A stretch of 64,000 nt of DNA from Dryas octopetala (GCA_963921425.1 OY992837.1:14791896-14855895); one strand, 5' to 3'; positions 11,184 to 23,156 are shown, numbered from the stretch's first letter. Notes: a model not told the origin generated them from the sequence alone. Made by a program: numbers and translations.

Positions 11184-11985
11184 CCATATATCTGTATTAC
11201 TATATATATTGATAACTAGTAATGAAAAAGAAACAAATTAAAGTTGGATATATTAATCATGAACGAAATGTTCCCTTGCTTTAATTACTATAAAAATTAA
11301 AGTTGGATATATTAATTTATTCTCTACTTTGTTGTATTTCACGATTCATTAATTCTTTTTCTGTTACATTTTCTTCTTTTCTACTGATTAAAGTAGTCTC
11401 AAGTTCCTCAAAAAAATAAAGTTGGAATTTCCCTCCTCCTTTGTGCTTACTCTTTCCTCTCCTTCCCGTCCTCAAAGGCAACATATTAGAGTGAATGAAA
11501 TCAATTTCTTATTGTGATGGTGATGGTGTAGATGTTGGGAATATAGAATTGTTGGGTATAGTTCAAGTTAATTATATTTTAAAATTTAAAATTAAATGTT
11601 TGTCCTCAACAGTTAATTTACATTATGATAAAATTAGAAATTAACATATTATTAAATTGTTGAGGCTACTGATAAAAATATTGAGTCTGAATAGCGACAC
11701 TCAATCTTCTTTGGTGTTTAGAGTGAACTTCTAGGATGCTATTGGTTGACTTCATAAGGCCTTCTTCAACAATAAAAGCCAAACTCAAATCCAAAAACCC
11801 ATTTTGGCCATCAAATAGTGTCCAAAATTTGGATTTGGGTGTCAACAAAATGGTGCTGATGCCCAAAGTGGGTTTCATTATTTCTCTTCTGCTTGTCTCT
11901 CATTTCTCTTATTTCTTTGACCTTTTGACCTCTTTGCGAAAAAGTTTTTTTTTATATATTTGATCAATTATTAAATCTAAATATC
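11184..11985. other. Intergenic, no recognisable feature
   Basis: AT-rich sequence with two copies of 'ttaaagttggatatatta' (11238 and 11297). No gene is seen. Confidence 0.45.
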
Positions 11986-11988
11986 TAA

Positions 11989-12313
11989 TTACCCCTCATT
12001 TGATGGTGGTCGAATACTTATTGTAATCGAGGAGAAGAACTTGCCTGCCCCCGTGTTAGGGGGACAGGTGGTGTCACAAGAGAGAAAAAAAACAGAAAGA
12101 GAGAGAAAGAGAGAGAGAGGAGAGAGATAGAGAGAGAGGGATGCCAGTGGTGAAACAGGGTGCAGGCAAGTTTTATTCGTAATCGAGACTATAATTGAGA
12201 TGACAGTCGAGACTATAATTGAGATGACAGTCGAGACATGGCAGAGATGGTTTTGATTACATCTCAACCTCCTTGACTACCTTCTCGACTTCCATCATAG
12301 GAGGGGTAATTTG
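11989..12313. mobile_element. Inverted-repeat (MITE-like) element upstream of AE7
   Basis: The outer ends are inverted: ATTACCCCTCATTTGATGG on the left and the complement of GAGGGGTAAT on the right. An inner inverted pair (ACTTGCCTGC / GCAGGCAAGT, near 12040 and 12160) flanks a GA-rich core. Two copies of 'gactataattgagatgacagtcga' lie at 12187-12233. No TSD could be fixed. It lies about 500 bp upstream of the AE7 start codon. Confidence 0.5.
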
Positions 12314-12803
12314 GTCTACAAGTATCCAAAAGTCAAAATTTAAAACTTTTGGTAGAAAGGTAAGACATGTCACATTACTATGGTCTATGGGTGATTGTGA
12401 TTTGACAAGAATTCCCTTATCAATTCACAATATTATAATAGTTGTATAGACCCATTACACGTTTACGACCCGAAGACCCATTTACTTAGGACGGGCAAAT
12501 GGGTATGCTAGTTATTGCCATCCCTCTCCAGCATTCGACAGCCTGAAGAGAAGCAGAAGAGAAAAGAGGTTAGAATTCTTTCTGGGTTTTCATTTTCATA
12601 TTAAATTCTTCAACTTTTTTCTTTCAGTTTTCCGTAGAATATGAAAAGTAAGTTAATTCTCTGCAATCTGAATCTCTCATAAACCTCATATAAGTATAAT
12701 TTAATTTTGGTTCTTGAAATTTCAGCTTTCTCATATCCATGTTGCTCAAAAGTTGGAGTCTTTTTGTTACTTACTCTGTGTTTTTTTGTTTTATCAAGGA
12801 AAA

Positions 12804-15800
12804 ATGGTATCTGAGTTAATAAATGCGAATCCGGTCGTCTACGAAAAGAAAGAGCGTCGGGTTCGGAGCACTCCAAGTGCTGGAGATGAATGTGCTGTTG
12901 AACCCATTGACCAACTAGAAGTTTTTGATATCCTTTTCTGTATATGTATGCATATAACTGTATATTTACATGAAACATATATGTATATTCTAATGCTTTA
13001 TGAATGAATATTAAGCTCTTAAGCTCTTTATCAACTTAATCAGTAAGTTAGGTTTCAAAGCAGTTTTATATTTTGCTGTATGCCGTGAGGAACTTTGTCT
13101 TTCTTAACGGTTCTTAAATCATATTAGAGATATAAAAGACCCGGAACACCCCTACTCGTTGGAAGAGCTCAAAGTAATTACAGAAGATGCAATTGAAGTA
13201 GACGATGGTCGTGGTTATGTTAGGTAGACAAAATATTATTATTATTATTTTTTTCTGCTCATTGTAAACATTTTATCCCGTAATTAATGTTGGATTTTAA
13301 ACTCTGTTGAATAAAAAATGGATTGTTATTTGTTTTCTTCAGGGTCACGTTTACTCCTACCGTTGAACATTGTAGTATGGCAACAGTTATTGGTCTTTGC
13401 TTGCGTGTTAAACTCTTAAGGAGCCTGCCTTCTCGTTACAAGGTATTAGCTTTATTCACTTGTGATTGAATTTGTTTTACAACCTTCCTTATGTATGATT
13501 GGTATTTAGGGGAAACTGAGAGTGAATATTAGGATTGGGTCAAATATTTTCATTCGGAACTCTGACCGTAGTGTGTTACTGTTCTTACGCTGTTGATTGA
13601 AAAGCACATTAGTTTAATATATGGGATTTGGATTAAAATGAGGGGTTGTTTGAAAATTGAGAGCCATATTGTTATGCCTTATGTGGTGCACATGGAGGGA
13701 GCAGAATTCCAGAACATTTTAAGACATAGACAATTAAGTACCTATTTTGGGATTGATTTTTGCTAGTACTTTGTTTTCCTTGATGTTTTCTTTGAATTTC
13801 TTTCCGTTATTGTCTTTTGTAAATTTCCAAGATTTTATCTCCAGAATATGTTTCTCTTTATACTTCTTGTGTACAGTGTACTACTGTTGTGCTTCCCAAC
13901 AAGTTTAATTGTCCCATCAAAGTAAATGGCATTTGGAGCAGTCATAATCTCATAGGGAACAACTAAATGTGATGGTGGAAAGACTTGTTACAAAATTTTT
14001 GCATTACTTGATAAGAATTAATTGCTTGAACATGTCTGCAACAGAGTCATGCACTGTTTTTTAAGTCGTGTGAGTTATTTAATGTGGAAGGAATTGCTTT
14101 CATTTGATTCTATTTTTCTGAGTTTGGCTGGCAGGGAAGCAGGCTAGACATTGCTTATTTGCTTAAGATATGCTGCTCTACAATAGTTTAATGTTTTGAT
14201 GAATCTTTCTTGTATTGTTTTGTTTATCAGCTTCTTTAATGCTTCAGCGGTTAACTTACCTCATAGGTAGGATTGACATGTATCCCGTAGAAATAAAAAT
14301 GTTAGCAAAATTTATTGGAGATAGAGACTCTGGATATGTAGGATTGACCTCATTAGCAGTATACAACAGGGCAAAGTGTGTTTTAATGGTTATGGTGGAT
14401 TGACCTCAATGACTGTGTAACAGGGCAAAGTGTGCTTTAATTAGTGCATAGAAGTTGGCAAAACTTTGTTGGCCCTCAATTTTTGCGGAAAGTCATCAAC
14501 ATACAATTATGTCTTGCCTTTTGAGTGTGCTTTTCTGTTCAATTATCTTATTTACTATTTTGATAAAATAATTAAAGACATTCTGAAGTTTGTGAAGACC
14601 TTGTAAAAGCATAAGTCATATAGGTGTTTACTAAGTGAGCCTATAAGTGCATCTTGGGGTTAGCTCTATTGTCTTCCACCTGTGATTCCTGATCACTTAA
14701 TGATTTCATGTTACCCGATGCTGTGATGGCAATCAGGTGCACATCAAAGTTTATAAGAAGACTAAGAAGAAGATTAATACACAGCCCAATACTCTGAATC
14801 TGGTGGGACTATGGTAAAGGCAGGCCCAAGTTAGGAGATAGTATAATACACATCCCCAAAAAGAATAAATAAATGCTGCAGGAGATTTTCAAAAGAATAG
14901 ATAACAAATGGAAATTTCTTGCACTTCCTAACCCACTGATAGAGATTAGTTGTCATGCTTATCTTCCTTCCCTTGTGTGTTTATCACTTTCATGATTTGG
15001 ACATCTTTCATTTATGTTTATCTAGACAATTTTGGTATTTATCTTAGGGTGCATTTTTGTAATTATCACATAGCTTTGGCCTCTATAGATTGGGCCATTG
15101 TGTCAAGACTTGATGATTGAATTAAATCTTCACATTTCTCCCTTTCTTCTTAAATTATTCTTGTCCATTCTTCCTATTTTTTTCATCTGTCTTCTTCCTC
15201 CCCCTTTTTTCTCTCCTCTTTTTTTAGTCTATTTCTCTGTTGAATCCTACTCATACTACATGTAGAGACTAGTGATTAGGCTGAGTGTTTTATAATCCTT
15301 TACCCTCAAAAGCTGAAACTTTATGTGTTTGGAATCAAACAGATGTAGGTAGAATTGGTACATGCATTCACTGTGCCCTTATCAAAGAACTCCTGAAACA
15401 CACGCATCAATTCTCCCTTCACCTTCCAGCAATCTTGAAACAAAGTCTTGGAGAAGCCTTCCAGACTCGTTGACTTGTCTTTACCACAATAAAAAACAGC
15501 CAACCTTACCTCTTCTCCCTCAAATGTCTCTCAATCCACCTAGCAAAATCTTCACTGATTTGGCACCAATTGAGACCCTCCAACCTAAATCCCAACCCCG
15601 CGTCTTTTGTGTAAAGTTTCTTAAAAAGTTCTACAATCTCATTCACCATTGTCTCCTCGCTTTCAACTAAAATACCCTCTGCATCCACCACTTTTTTTAT
15701 TCATCTTTCTTCCACTTGCAATTCTATGAAACAGCTATTAATTACTGTCCCAATCTCTTAACCATTTCACCTTTGGTTTAATGCAAAAGTTTACATTTAC

Positions 15801-17055
15801 AAATATTCATGCAGATCTGCAGGACCATGCTTTGAGATGCTTAAGCTATTATGGGGATATACCACCTACCTTCTTTTAACCTTTCACATATTCTCACTAC
15901 AGACAATGGCACTTTATAGGATTTATCCTTTTGTATATAATAATAAACCTTGTCAGCACCCAACTTTTAGCTTCCCTAATTCCTTTGTGTTTTATGAACC
16001 TGATGTTTTAGACTGTGTAGTCCTGCTGTCATTGGCATATCTATATTTTTTTTCTGTAATTTTTATCAGGATATTTTTTACATTTTCAGCTGTAGTTTAC
16101 ACTGTTGCACTTCTTTTTATTATTATTATTATTATTATTTTTAATTTATGGACCTCCCATATGAATGTGAAAACTGGACTCAATTTATTATAAAACTTTG
16201 TAATTAGTTAGTTACCTGGAACATTATCAGTTGAAAATTCTTATGTCTGTAGTATGCTACCTTGTGGATCCACACTAATTTTTTGTTGGATTTTTGAACA
16301 AATACAGTTTGCACATGCCATATTGGATGTGTTCACGTCTATTGAGAAACATGAATAATAAAACCAGACTTATTTTAATATTCACCAAATGAACACTAGA
16401 AATTGTATCAACTATGTAACTTCATACTTCCTGCAAATCATATTTCTGTTGGCTGATTGGTGAACCATCATTCCCCTTTTAAATCGATCTCACATGTTTT
16501 GGAAGGCTAAGGTTCCTAGCAAGGTTCAAGTAATTGTTTGGACAAGGTTCAAGTACTTGTTTGGAACTTTGGATAATTGGTCATGGAAGGAGGGTTAATA
16601 CTTGAGTGATAGAATTCAACGTAGGAGGTCAACCATGTGTGTTTCACCCTCTTGGTGTATTATGTGTAAGAGTAGAATGGAAAACATTGGTCAATTATTT
16701 CTCCATTGACCTATTGCTCTTACGTTGTGGCATAAGCTTTTCTGAGAAGCAAGTAGCTGGGTGTTTTCAGCTTCTTGTGTATCATTGTTGATTTATTTCA
16801 TCACAGCTTCTGTATGGCTTAGTTGCATTTAGTTGCACATACACTCTGATGTCAAGTTAATGATTGATAACAACAAAGTTAATCCTTTGATGTTTGATAA
16901 TCGCATTTCATAATGAGGCAGTCACCATTTTGCAATTACTTGCTTTTGTTTGTCTAATATGGGAGTCCCACCTGCTTCTTTTCTAATTTTTATTTTCCTG
17001 TATGGTTAGGTGGATATTAGGGTGGCGCCTGGATCTCATGCAACTGAAGCTGCTG

Positions 17056-17154
<99 letters not shown>

Positions 17155-17541
17155 TGGGGGTTCCTGACATGTGGGGCTTTGAAAATTTTCATGGCTGATG
17201 ATTTGATAATATGATTCTCAAAGAAATCCACAATGTGGATATCTAAACTTAGTCATTTGGCGATGAATTAATTTCCTGTACACAAACTCTGTGGACGTTC
17301 CAAACCATTTTTTGGATTATGGCGCCTTCACGTGTTGCAAAAACGTGACCTGGGCTTGTTGTTAGTATATGCTCAGTAAAATGCTCATAAATTCTGGTCT
17401 AACATTCTTGCTTTTCTTTGTTTTTTCCTACTGTGTGCAGTTAATAAGCAACTGAATGATAAAGAACGGGTGGCAGCAGCGTTGGAAAACCCAAACCTCC
17501 TGGAAATGGTTGATGAATGCCTTTCTCCTTCGTATGATTGA
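12804..17541 (+). CDS. AE7: AE7/MIP18 family protein (cytosolic Fe-S assembly), five exons
   Basis: Exons are 12804-12927, 13118-13223, 13343-13442, 17010-17055 and 17441-17541. Joined, they give 158 residues, matching the usual ~157 of plant AE7. The product is a MIP18/DUF59 protein, homologous to CIAO2B. In the cytosol it acts with CIA1 and MET18 to deliver Fe-S clusters to apoproteins such as DNA polymerases and helicases. Visible landmarks are [19 protein letters not shown] at the N-terminus, [17 protein letters not shown], the conserved [14 protein letters not shown] with its reactive cysteine, [14 protein letters not shown], and an acidic C-terminus ([10 protein letters not shown]). Intron 1 has U12-type signals. 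Intron 3 (3.57 kb) holds LINE debris. Intron 4 begins GTA followed by a long CT repeat. The gene looks intact. Confidence 0.9.
12928..13117 (+). other. Probable U12-type (AT-AA) intron 1 of AE7
   Basis: The exon boundary is fixed by the protein: ...EVF-D-HIRD. Its 5' end reads ATATCCTTTT, matching the minor-spliceosome AT-AC consensus. TTTCTTAAC at 13100-13108 fits the U12 branch site (TTCCTTAAC), with the putative branch A about 10 nt before the 3' end. No GT-AG alternative keeps the frame here. The 3' dinucleotide is AA, or AT if the repeated AT at the junction is slipped by two bases. Confidence 0.8.
15321..15691 (-). pseudogene. LINE reverse transcriptase fragment in AE7 intron 3
   Basis: On the minus strand, 15691-15506 reads as the pre-RT region of plant LINE ORF2 ([12 protein letters not shown] ... 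[10 protein letters not shown]). After a frameshift, 15503-15321 continues with the RT start pattern ([21 protein letters not shown] ... [12 protein letters not shown] ... N-S-T-Y-I-C-L-I-P). The catalytic YADD segment is missing. It lies antisense to the host gene and is non-functional. Confidence 0.7.
17059..17150. repeat. CT microsatellite adjoining AE7 intron 4 donor site
   Basis: About 46 uninterrupted CT dinucleotides begin at intron position +4, directly after the donor GTA. Confidence 0.95.
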
Positions 17542-18648
17542 ATGAGTCGCATGTATATGCATGGAGTTAGTTTAGTAAATTCCATGAGCAATTTCTGGAC
17601 GCTGCTCCAGTCATCATTATACAATTTTCCCCCCATGTTATTTGTGCATTTTTTTGCCACTTATGTTTGTATAATTTGAGTGGCCGGTTAGATAGGAATA
17701 TAAGGATTAGAAGAAATGCTTCCATTTGTTTAAAAAGTAATATTAGAAGGGGCAGATTTTCTGACTACATTAATTGAACACATGTATGGGAGTTGATATA
17801 TTAATTCATAGTTGACCATACTAATTGATGTGATTACTATATATCAACTGTTATATTATTTGGGTTGAGCGGCTCTTCATTTTTGTTTCATTTTAATATC
17901 CCTTTTTTCTGTTTTTTTCTTATGTTCAAGAATTTTGTTTGGAGTTCAGGGTTTTATGTTTTAGGTTATAAGGTAGGTAATGTTAGTGCCTTAAACCCAA
18001 ACTCTGTACCACATTCTACACTAGCTGTGACAATTTTCACATAATATGATGACATGATAGCATAACTCATATCACGCAAAATTAGTGAGCTTGAGTTGAT
18101 CATTACTTGGTCTAAGGTTTCTTGGTATTTCGATCTCGTCATCTTAGCTAGGGTTTAGGGTTTGAATATGCCAAGGAACCCGATGAATTGTAAAAGTCAG
18201 CTTTGATCAAGATGAACTCTCAGCTAGCCATATCCTAAGCTACTTCTTGGCTAAACCCATATCGGGTTCCTTGGCATATTCAAACACTAAGTCGAAGAAG
18301 TACTGCTTGTTTTTGGAGAAGGAAATGACGTTCAAAGTCTCATATTTAGACTTACATACTGCCCAAATGTATGCTTAGCTCTCCTTGCTTTGCTGCTGCT
18401 ATATGCTTCCTCTTTTGAATTAATGTTAGTCCTAAACCTTTTCCCTTGTACAGAACCCCAAGGTTGACCATCGAGTATTGGTAAATTAATTTTTAGTAAA
18501 AGGAAATAGAAATAAATTAAAACATAAGAAACTTGAAGTCATCAGTCATTGAAAAGAACAGCAATTTTAAGGAAAAAGCTCCATTATATATACAGCATAT
18601 ATGTATGCACATGTACATTCAGTTCAAGTCCCACACAAGACTTCAGTA
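17542..18648. other. Intergenic; 24-bp perfect foldback
   Basis: This is the AE7 3' flank. No gene is seen. 18161-18184 and 18261-18284 are perfect inverted repeats (TTTGAATATGCCAAGGAACC plus CGAT) separated by 76 bp. Confidence 0.6.
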
Positions 18649-18762
18649 TCAGTAATCACAAAGGATGGAGTAAGTACCGTTGGGCTGCATGTGTGGTTGA
18701 TGGAAAGTAGAATGAATGGAGCTGCAGCTGCTACTGCTAATGTAGTTGAGTAAAGCTTTCAT
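18649..18762 (-). pseudogene. Internally deleted SAUR gene (C-terminal 37 residues only)
   Basis: Reading from ATG at 18762, the frame KALLNYISSSSCSS...MQPNGTYSILCDY matches the last ~36 residues of the neighbouring SAUR proteins. The first ~110 codons, including the SAUR core, are missing, and the SAUR 5' leader ('gatcttcttgctcaaagtcattt') joins almost directly to the tail. The upstream TATA and TGTCTC elements are intact, so a short in-frame peptide could still be expressed. It most likely arose by deletion between leader and 3' coding sequence after tandem duplication. Confidence 0.85.
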
Positions 18763-18898
18763 GATGATGTATGAAATGACTTTGAGCAAGAAGATCAACA
18801 AAGTTGAATGATTTTCTAGAATTAAAATTTCTGATTTACTATTGGTATTGGTATTGCTATTATTGTGTTGATAGATGGAGATGAATGGGAGTGGGCTT

Positions 18899-18934
18899 CC
18901 TATTTATATTTATTGGGTAGGCTCGTAAGAGACA
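18899..18934 (-). promoter_or_regulatory. SAUR-type promoter module of the deleted copy
   Basis: On the minus strand, TGTCTC (18929-18934, the canonical auxin response element) lies upstream of a TATA box (AATATAAATAGG, about 18899-18910). The arrangement is the same as in the intact SAUR genes. Confidence 0.6.
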
Positions 18935-19394
18935 ATCCATTTTTGGGATTTTCCTTGTGTAGTGATTTTCGATGCACAACAATATGGTTAGTTATATTGG
19001 AATAGATGTTTATAATATAGTTGCTTTGTGGTAGTTGTAAAAATTCCGTTATTTGCTTAGTGGAGAAAATTCCAATGAAAATTTGGCAACCGACACATCT
19101 TGAATACTTGAAATTAATTATGTCTTATTGTATAACAACGATCTAATCCGTTGGCTACAAGGTCACAAGAGATCCTTTCAGTTAGTTACTAGGAAGTACA
19201 AAAGAGATCTCATTAGTTGGTTACTAGAAATCTTAAGTTCCAATGTTTACTATGGCACATTCTCATTGTGTTGATCTTCTTGGGTTTTTTTTTTTTGGCC
19301 AAGGATCTTCTTGGTTATATATGGTATATATATATCTGTGTTTCCCACAAAATACCACTGGATAAAAGAAAATTATAAAATAATACATAATTAA

Positions 19395-19660
19395 TTACTC
19401 TTTGACCCCCTCTCCAAGATACAATAGTCCAATTAAAATGTTGCATATATGGCTCATACCAACCTACACTATTGGATGAATCCAAAGCTCCCATATGAGA
19501 ACATGCACCGATCGATGCACGTACCTATTTGTAAGAGATTCAATTTGCCAATGATTTTATAGATATAATTGGCATTCTTTATACAAGTACAAATAAAAAG
19601 TTTGAATATCTTACAAATAACAATACAACTAAGTAGTCCAATATAATTGAGAATTAAAAA
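19395..19660. repeat. Copia-derived remnant (paralogue of 40700-41110)
   Basis: The block 'ctctccaagatacaatagtccaa...tggctcataccaacctac' matches 40720-40770, and 'acaagtacaaataaaaagtttgaat' matches 41043-41070. At the second locus the two parts flank a copia RNase H fragment, which is absent here. Each remnant lies just beyond a SAUR promoter, suggesting it was carried along in SAUR duplication. Confidence 0.5.
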
Positions 19661-20912
19661 TCATTTAGCATTAGGTTTTCACTTTCTTTGAGAGAAGCTT
19701 GAGAGTGAAAATATTGAAAAAGAAATGACAAGTATATATATAAGAAACCCCACCCCCTCCGAAGAGGAATCATCATTATGCATGAAGGTGAGACTCTACA
19801 TTGAAATTTCGTTAGTGTAACTGTTGAGAAAAAGTGATTCGATTAGAGCATTGATACAATTCTACATTGAAAAAAATGAATAGTCATCAATTGGTGTATA
19901 AGCAACTAGACCACAAATACTAAAGTCAAGACCTTTTGGTAAAACATCATACCCGTTTGGTGCCACAGGTGGCTAAATTAGGAGAAATATTGGCACGTGT
20001 ACGTGTGTGTCTGGTTCGCGGAGGTGGGACTCATCAACTGGCTTTGGGATTTGGAGTCTCTTGTGGTCAATTAAGAGGATTTAAAGAGCTACAAGGTGGA
20101 AATTTTTGGAGAAAAGATCAATTAGAGTTTTGGCACAATCCCTCTTCCAAAAGTAAAAGTCTTCGATTAATATATAATTAAGGAATTAGACCACACACAC
20201 TAACTCCAAGACCACGTACCTCTTGGTAAAACTCTATACTGTTTGGTATTGTGGGAGGATAAATTGTGATGAATATTGACATGTGTAACAATTTCTTTTC
20301 TAAAGTTATTATAAGTGATCTCAAAGTTCTTGAACTACAACCTCATAAGAGAAATTAAGAATTGTTCACATCAAATTTAGTAGGAATTAAGAATTACTAC
20401 TCACACATATTTCATAGGAGCTACACATTTTATAAAGAGTTTAAACCTCCAAAGCGTTACAAGATATATATGTACTTATGCCAATTGCCTTGCTTAAGCC
20501 AACAAGCAAACCTTTATTAAGAGTTTAAACCTCCAGCACTAGCAAACCCGGGGCATCTAACATGATTTTTACTCCTTGTTTCAGTCATCTTACGCTGTGA
20601 GACCGGTCTGGATTGGTTTATCTTCACTAGACGGATTGTGTCATTCCATCAATTTTCCCAAACACTTATTTTATACGGTGAATTAAATGTGAAAATAACC
20701 AGAGCTCGATCATGCTGTAATTTTTTCTTAAGTTTCCGGCCAAATCTGGCAACTTCCCACGCCGTCTGTTGCTACGGGACGCGGTGCCTCTGAACCCACA
20801 AGATTAGACTGGCAGCGACTAGCTGGTGGGTGTAGTGGGCACGACACGTACAAGAGGTTTCAATATTGAGTAGGCACGACTAGTTTTCATTCTCCAAATA
20901 AATAAAAAATGA
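19661..20912. other. Intergenic with an imperfect direct repeat
   Basis: The phrase 'caagacc..ttggtaaaac..catac..gtttggt' occurs at about 19927 and 20209, an ~80-bp degenerate direct repeat. I see no coding exon that I can support, although 19936-20181 is open. Confidence 0.4.
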
Positions 20913-21207
20913 GTTAATTATAATAATATATTTCAATTATACATTATTTTTCAATATGGTACTTTATGTTAAAAAAATTTCATTCGGGTACATCTACTTT
21001 AATATTTCATCAACTGAGTACCTCTATTCCTTTGACCGTTAACTTCTTATGTGGCTCTGATGTTGCATGCATGGATCCCACCACTAAATGTTGATTAAGT
21101 ATTTAAAAATAGCCACATGGATAAAAAAATAAAAAACTAATAAACCAGAGTAACGGAGATAGTCTGTTGACGAAATATTGAAGTTGATGTACCCAAATAA
21201 AAGTTTT

Positions 21208-22592
21208 GGCATAAATTCAATTTAGACACATAACTATATAAGCTATTTCAACGGGGTCCATGAATTTTAAAATATTTCAAATATACACCCGATCTATTAT
21301 CTAAATTGAAAAATGAATTTCTGTTCATTGATTCGTTGAGAGATCAGTTAAATGACAGCTTGGCTTTTGCTGACCGGGATTACTTGACGACGTGGCGCTA
21401 TCTCAGCAAATATTTCCCACCAAATGAGCGACACAGGTCCACAATTTAATAATAATAGAGAGAGTGAGAGTTAGGTGGACCCGTGTCGCTCATTTTTCGC
21501 CAAATGAGCGACACAGGTCCACCTAACCCGTCCACAAACTCATCATTTCTTTCTTGCTCGTTGAACACAAGTGAGAGATTTATATTCGAATTTGAGGAAA
21601 AATGTGATGTTTTTTGGAGACTAAATGGTTAGGAGAGCGTTCGACGAGCAGGAAGGAGGTAATGAGTGTGTGGGCCCGTGTCAAGTGGACATGTGTTGCT
21701 CATTTGGCGGGAAATGTATGCTGAGTTGGTGCCACGTCGCCAATTAATCCCCGTTAGCAAAAGTTAAACTGACATTTAACTGATCTCTCAATAAATTGAT
21801 GGACGAAATTTAATTTTTCAATTTACATAATAAATCAGGTGTATATTTGAAATATTTGAAAGTTTATGAACCCCATTGAAATAGCATATATAGTTATGTA
21901 TCTAAATTGAATTTAGGCTTATTATCAATTTTGCCCCCTGAACTATGATTTCATTCCTAATGTGCCCCTTTACTTTTTAATTCTATCAATTTACCACCTA
22001 ACAGTTACAATGTTATTCTAATGTACCCCTTCGGCTCAATTCCGTCATAACTTCCGTTAACTTTACTGACGTGGCAAGGCATATTGATCATTTTGACCTC
22101 TCTAGACCACTCAGCACCACTCATTTTGCCACATGGAACCAAAAGTGGAACCCACCCCTCAAGTTCTTCTTCTCCCTTATTTCTTCTTTTTCTTCTGCAA
22201 TTCCCACCCCACCCCAACCTAGCCCCTTCGGCCCCGTCGCACCTCCCCCCCAACCCAATCTCCCAGCCTCGTCACACCCCCCCTCCTACCCAACCCCGTC
22301 GCACCCACCTACCCAGCCCCACTGTCGCACCCACCCACCAACTCTCTCGTCCACCACCACAACTTCACCGTCACCCCAACCTAGCCCCTCTCGGCCCAGT
22401 CGCACCTCCCCCCCCAACCCAATCTCCCAGCCTCGTCACACCCCCCTCCCACCCAACCCCGTCGCACCCACCCACCCAGCCCCACTGTCGCACCCACCCA
22501 CCAACTCTCTCGTCCACCACCACAACTTCACCGTCACCTTCATCATCCCCTCCGACGGCCACCCACCAATTTGCAGATCTAGAGAGGGGAAA

Positions 22593-22657
<65 letters not shown>

Positions 22658-23087
22658 CATTGGCCAGGAATGGTGGTGGGGCCGGTGCAGGTGGGTGATC
22701 GGGAGGAGAGGGTGGTGGGGTGAGTTTCTGATCGGGAGGGTTTAGGGAGGTGGGGATGGCCTGGGCACGGGTTGGGGAGGGGAGGGGATGGTGGGTTTGG
22801 TTTTTTATTTTTTTTTCTTTCTAAATATTAGAGTTTAAAATATTTTTTTTTGTTTTAAATTTTAAGTTTTGAATTAAATTAAAGGGGTGGGTCCCACTTT
22901 TTATGTTTATGTAGCCAAGTAGGCGCCACGTCAACAAAATTAACGGAAATTATGACGGAAGGGGTACATTAGAATAACGTTGTAATTGTGAGGTGGTAAG
23001 TTGATAAAATTAAAAAGTAAGGGGGCATATTAGGAATGAAATCATAGTTCATGGAGCAAAATTGATAATAAGCCTTGAATTTATGCC
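21208..23087. mobile_element. Middle MULE-like element of the nest
   Basis: The TIRs are about 230 bp. The left starts GGCATAAATTCAATTTAGAC; the right, after removing an inner insertion, ends ...CTAAATTGAATTTATGCC. The 9-bp target duplication AAAAGTTTT is seen at 21199-21207 and 23088-23096, the diagnostic length for Mutator-like elements. The inner part (21420-21540) repeats 'aaatgagcgacacaggtccac' in direct and inverted copies. No transposase is present. Confidence 0.85.
21916..23074. mobile_element. Inner MULE-like element of the nest
   Basis: The TIRs of ~160 bp begin GGCTTATTATCAATTTTGCC (left) and end with its inverse at 23074. The duplication TTGAATTTA is present at 21907-21915 and 23075-23083. 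The core (22140-22790) is GC-rich: a C-rich, proline-like segment containing a duplicated ~170-bp block, then a GA microsatellite (22597-22655) and G-rich DNA. The long frames here (up to 224 codons) are low-complexity and not credible genes. The same terminal motif GGCTTATT...TTGCCCCC recurs at 45864 and 56382. Confidence 0.85.
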
Positions 23088-23156
23088 AAAAGTTTTTGAA
23101 CCTAAAGTACTAAGTTAAAAACTGGTGTATAATTGAAATATATAATTATAATTAAC

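Larger units (their letters stand above)
20913..23156. mobile_element. Outer inverted-repeat element of a three-level nest
   Basis: The left end runs GTTAATTATAATAATATATT... to the mirrored block GGGTACATCTACTTTAATAT (20978 on). The right TIR begins GTTGACGAAATATTGAAGTT (21167) and is split by a later insertion at 21208. It resumes at 23088 and ends ...TATAATTATAATTAAC at 23156. Removing the insertion restores a continuous ~110-bp TIR. Only about 150 bp of unique core remains, with no coding capacity. A target duplication was not resolved. Confidence 0.75.

Noticed and set aside
17002-17231. Ser-Leu and Arg-Glu repeat frames
   Set aside because: Translations of the CT microsatellite in AE7 intron 4.
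22071-22745. 224-codon proline/threonine/serine-rich frame
   Set aside because: It lies entirely inside the inner MULE-like element, is built from a duplicated C-rich block plus a GA microsatellite, and is open in several frames on both strands.
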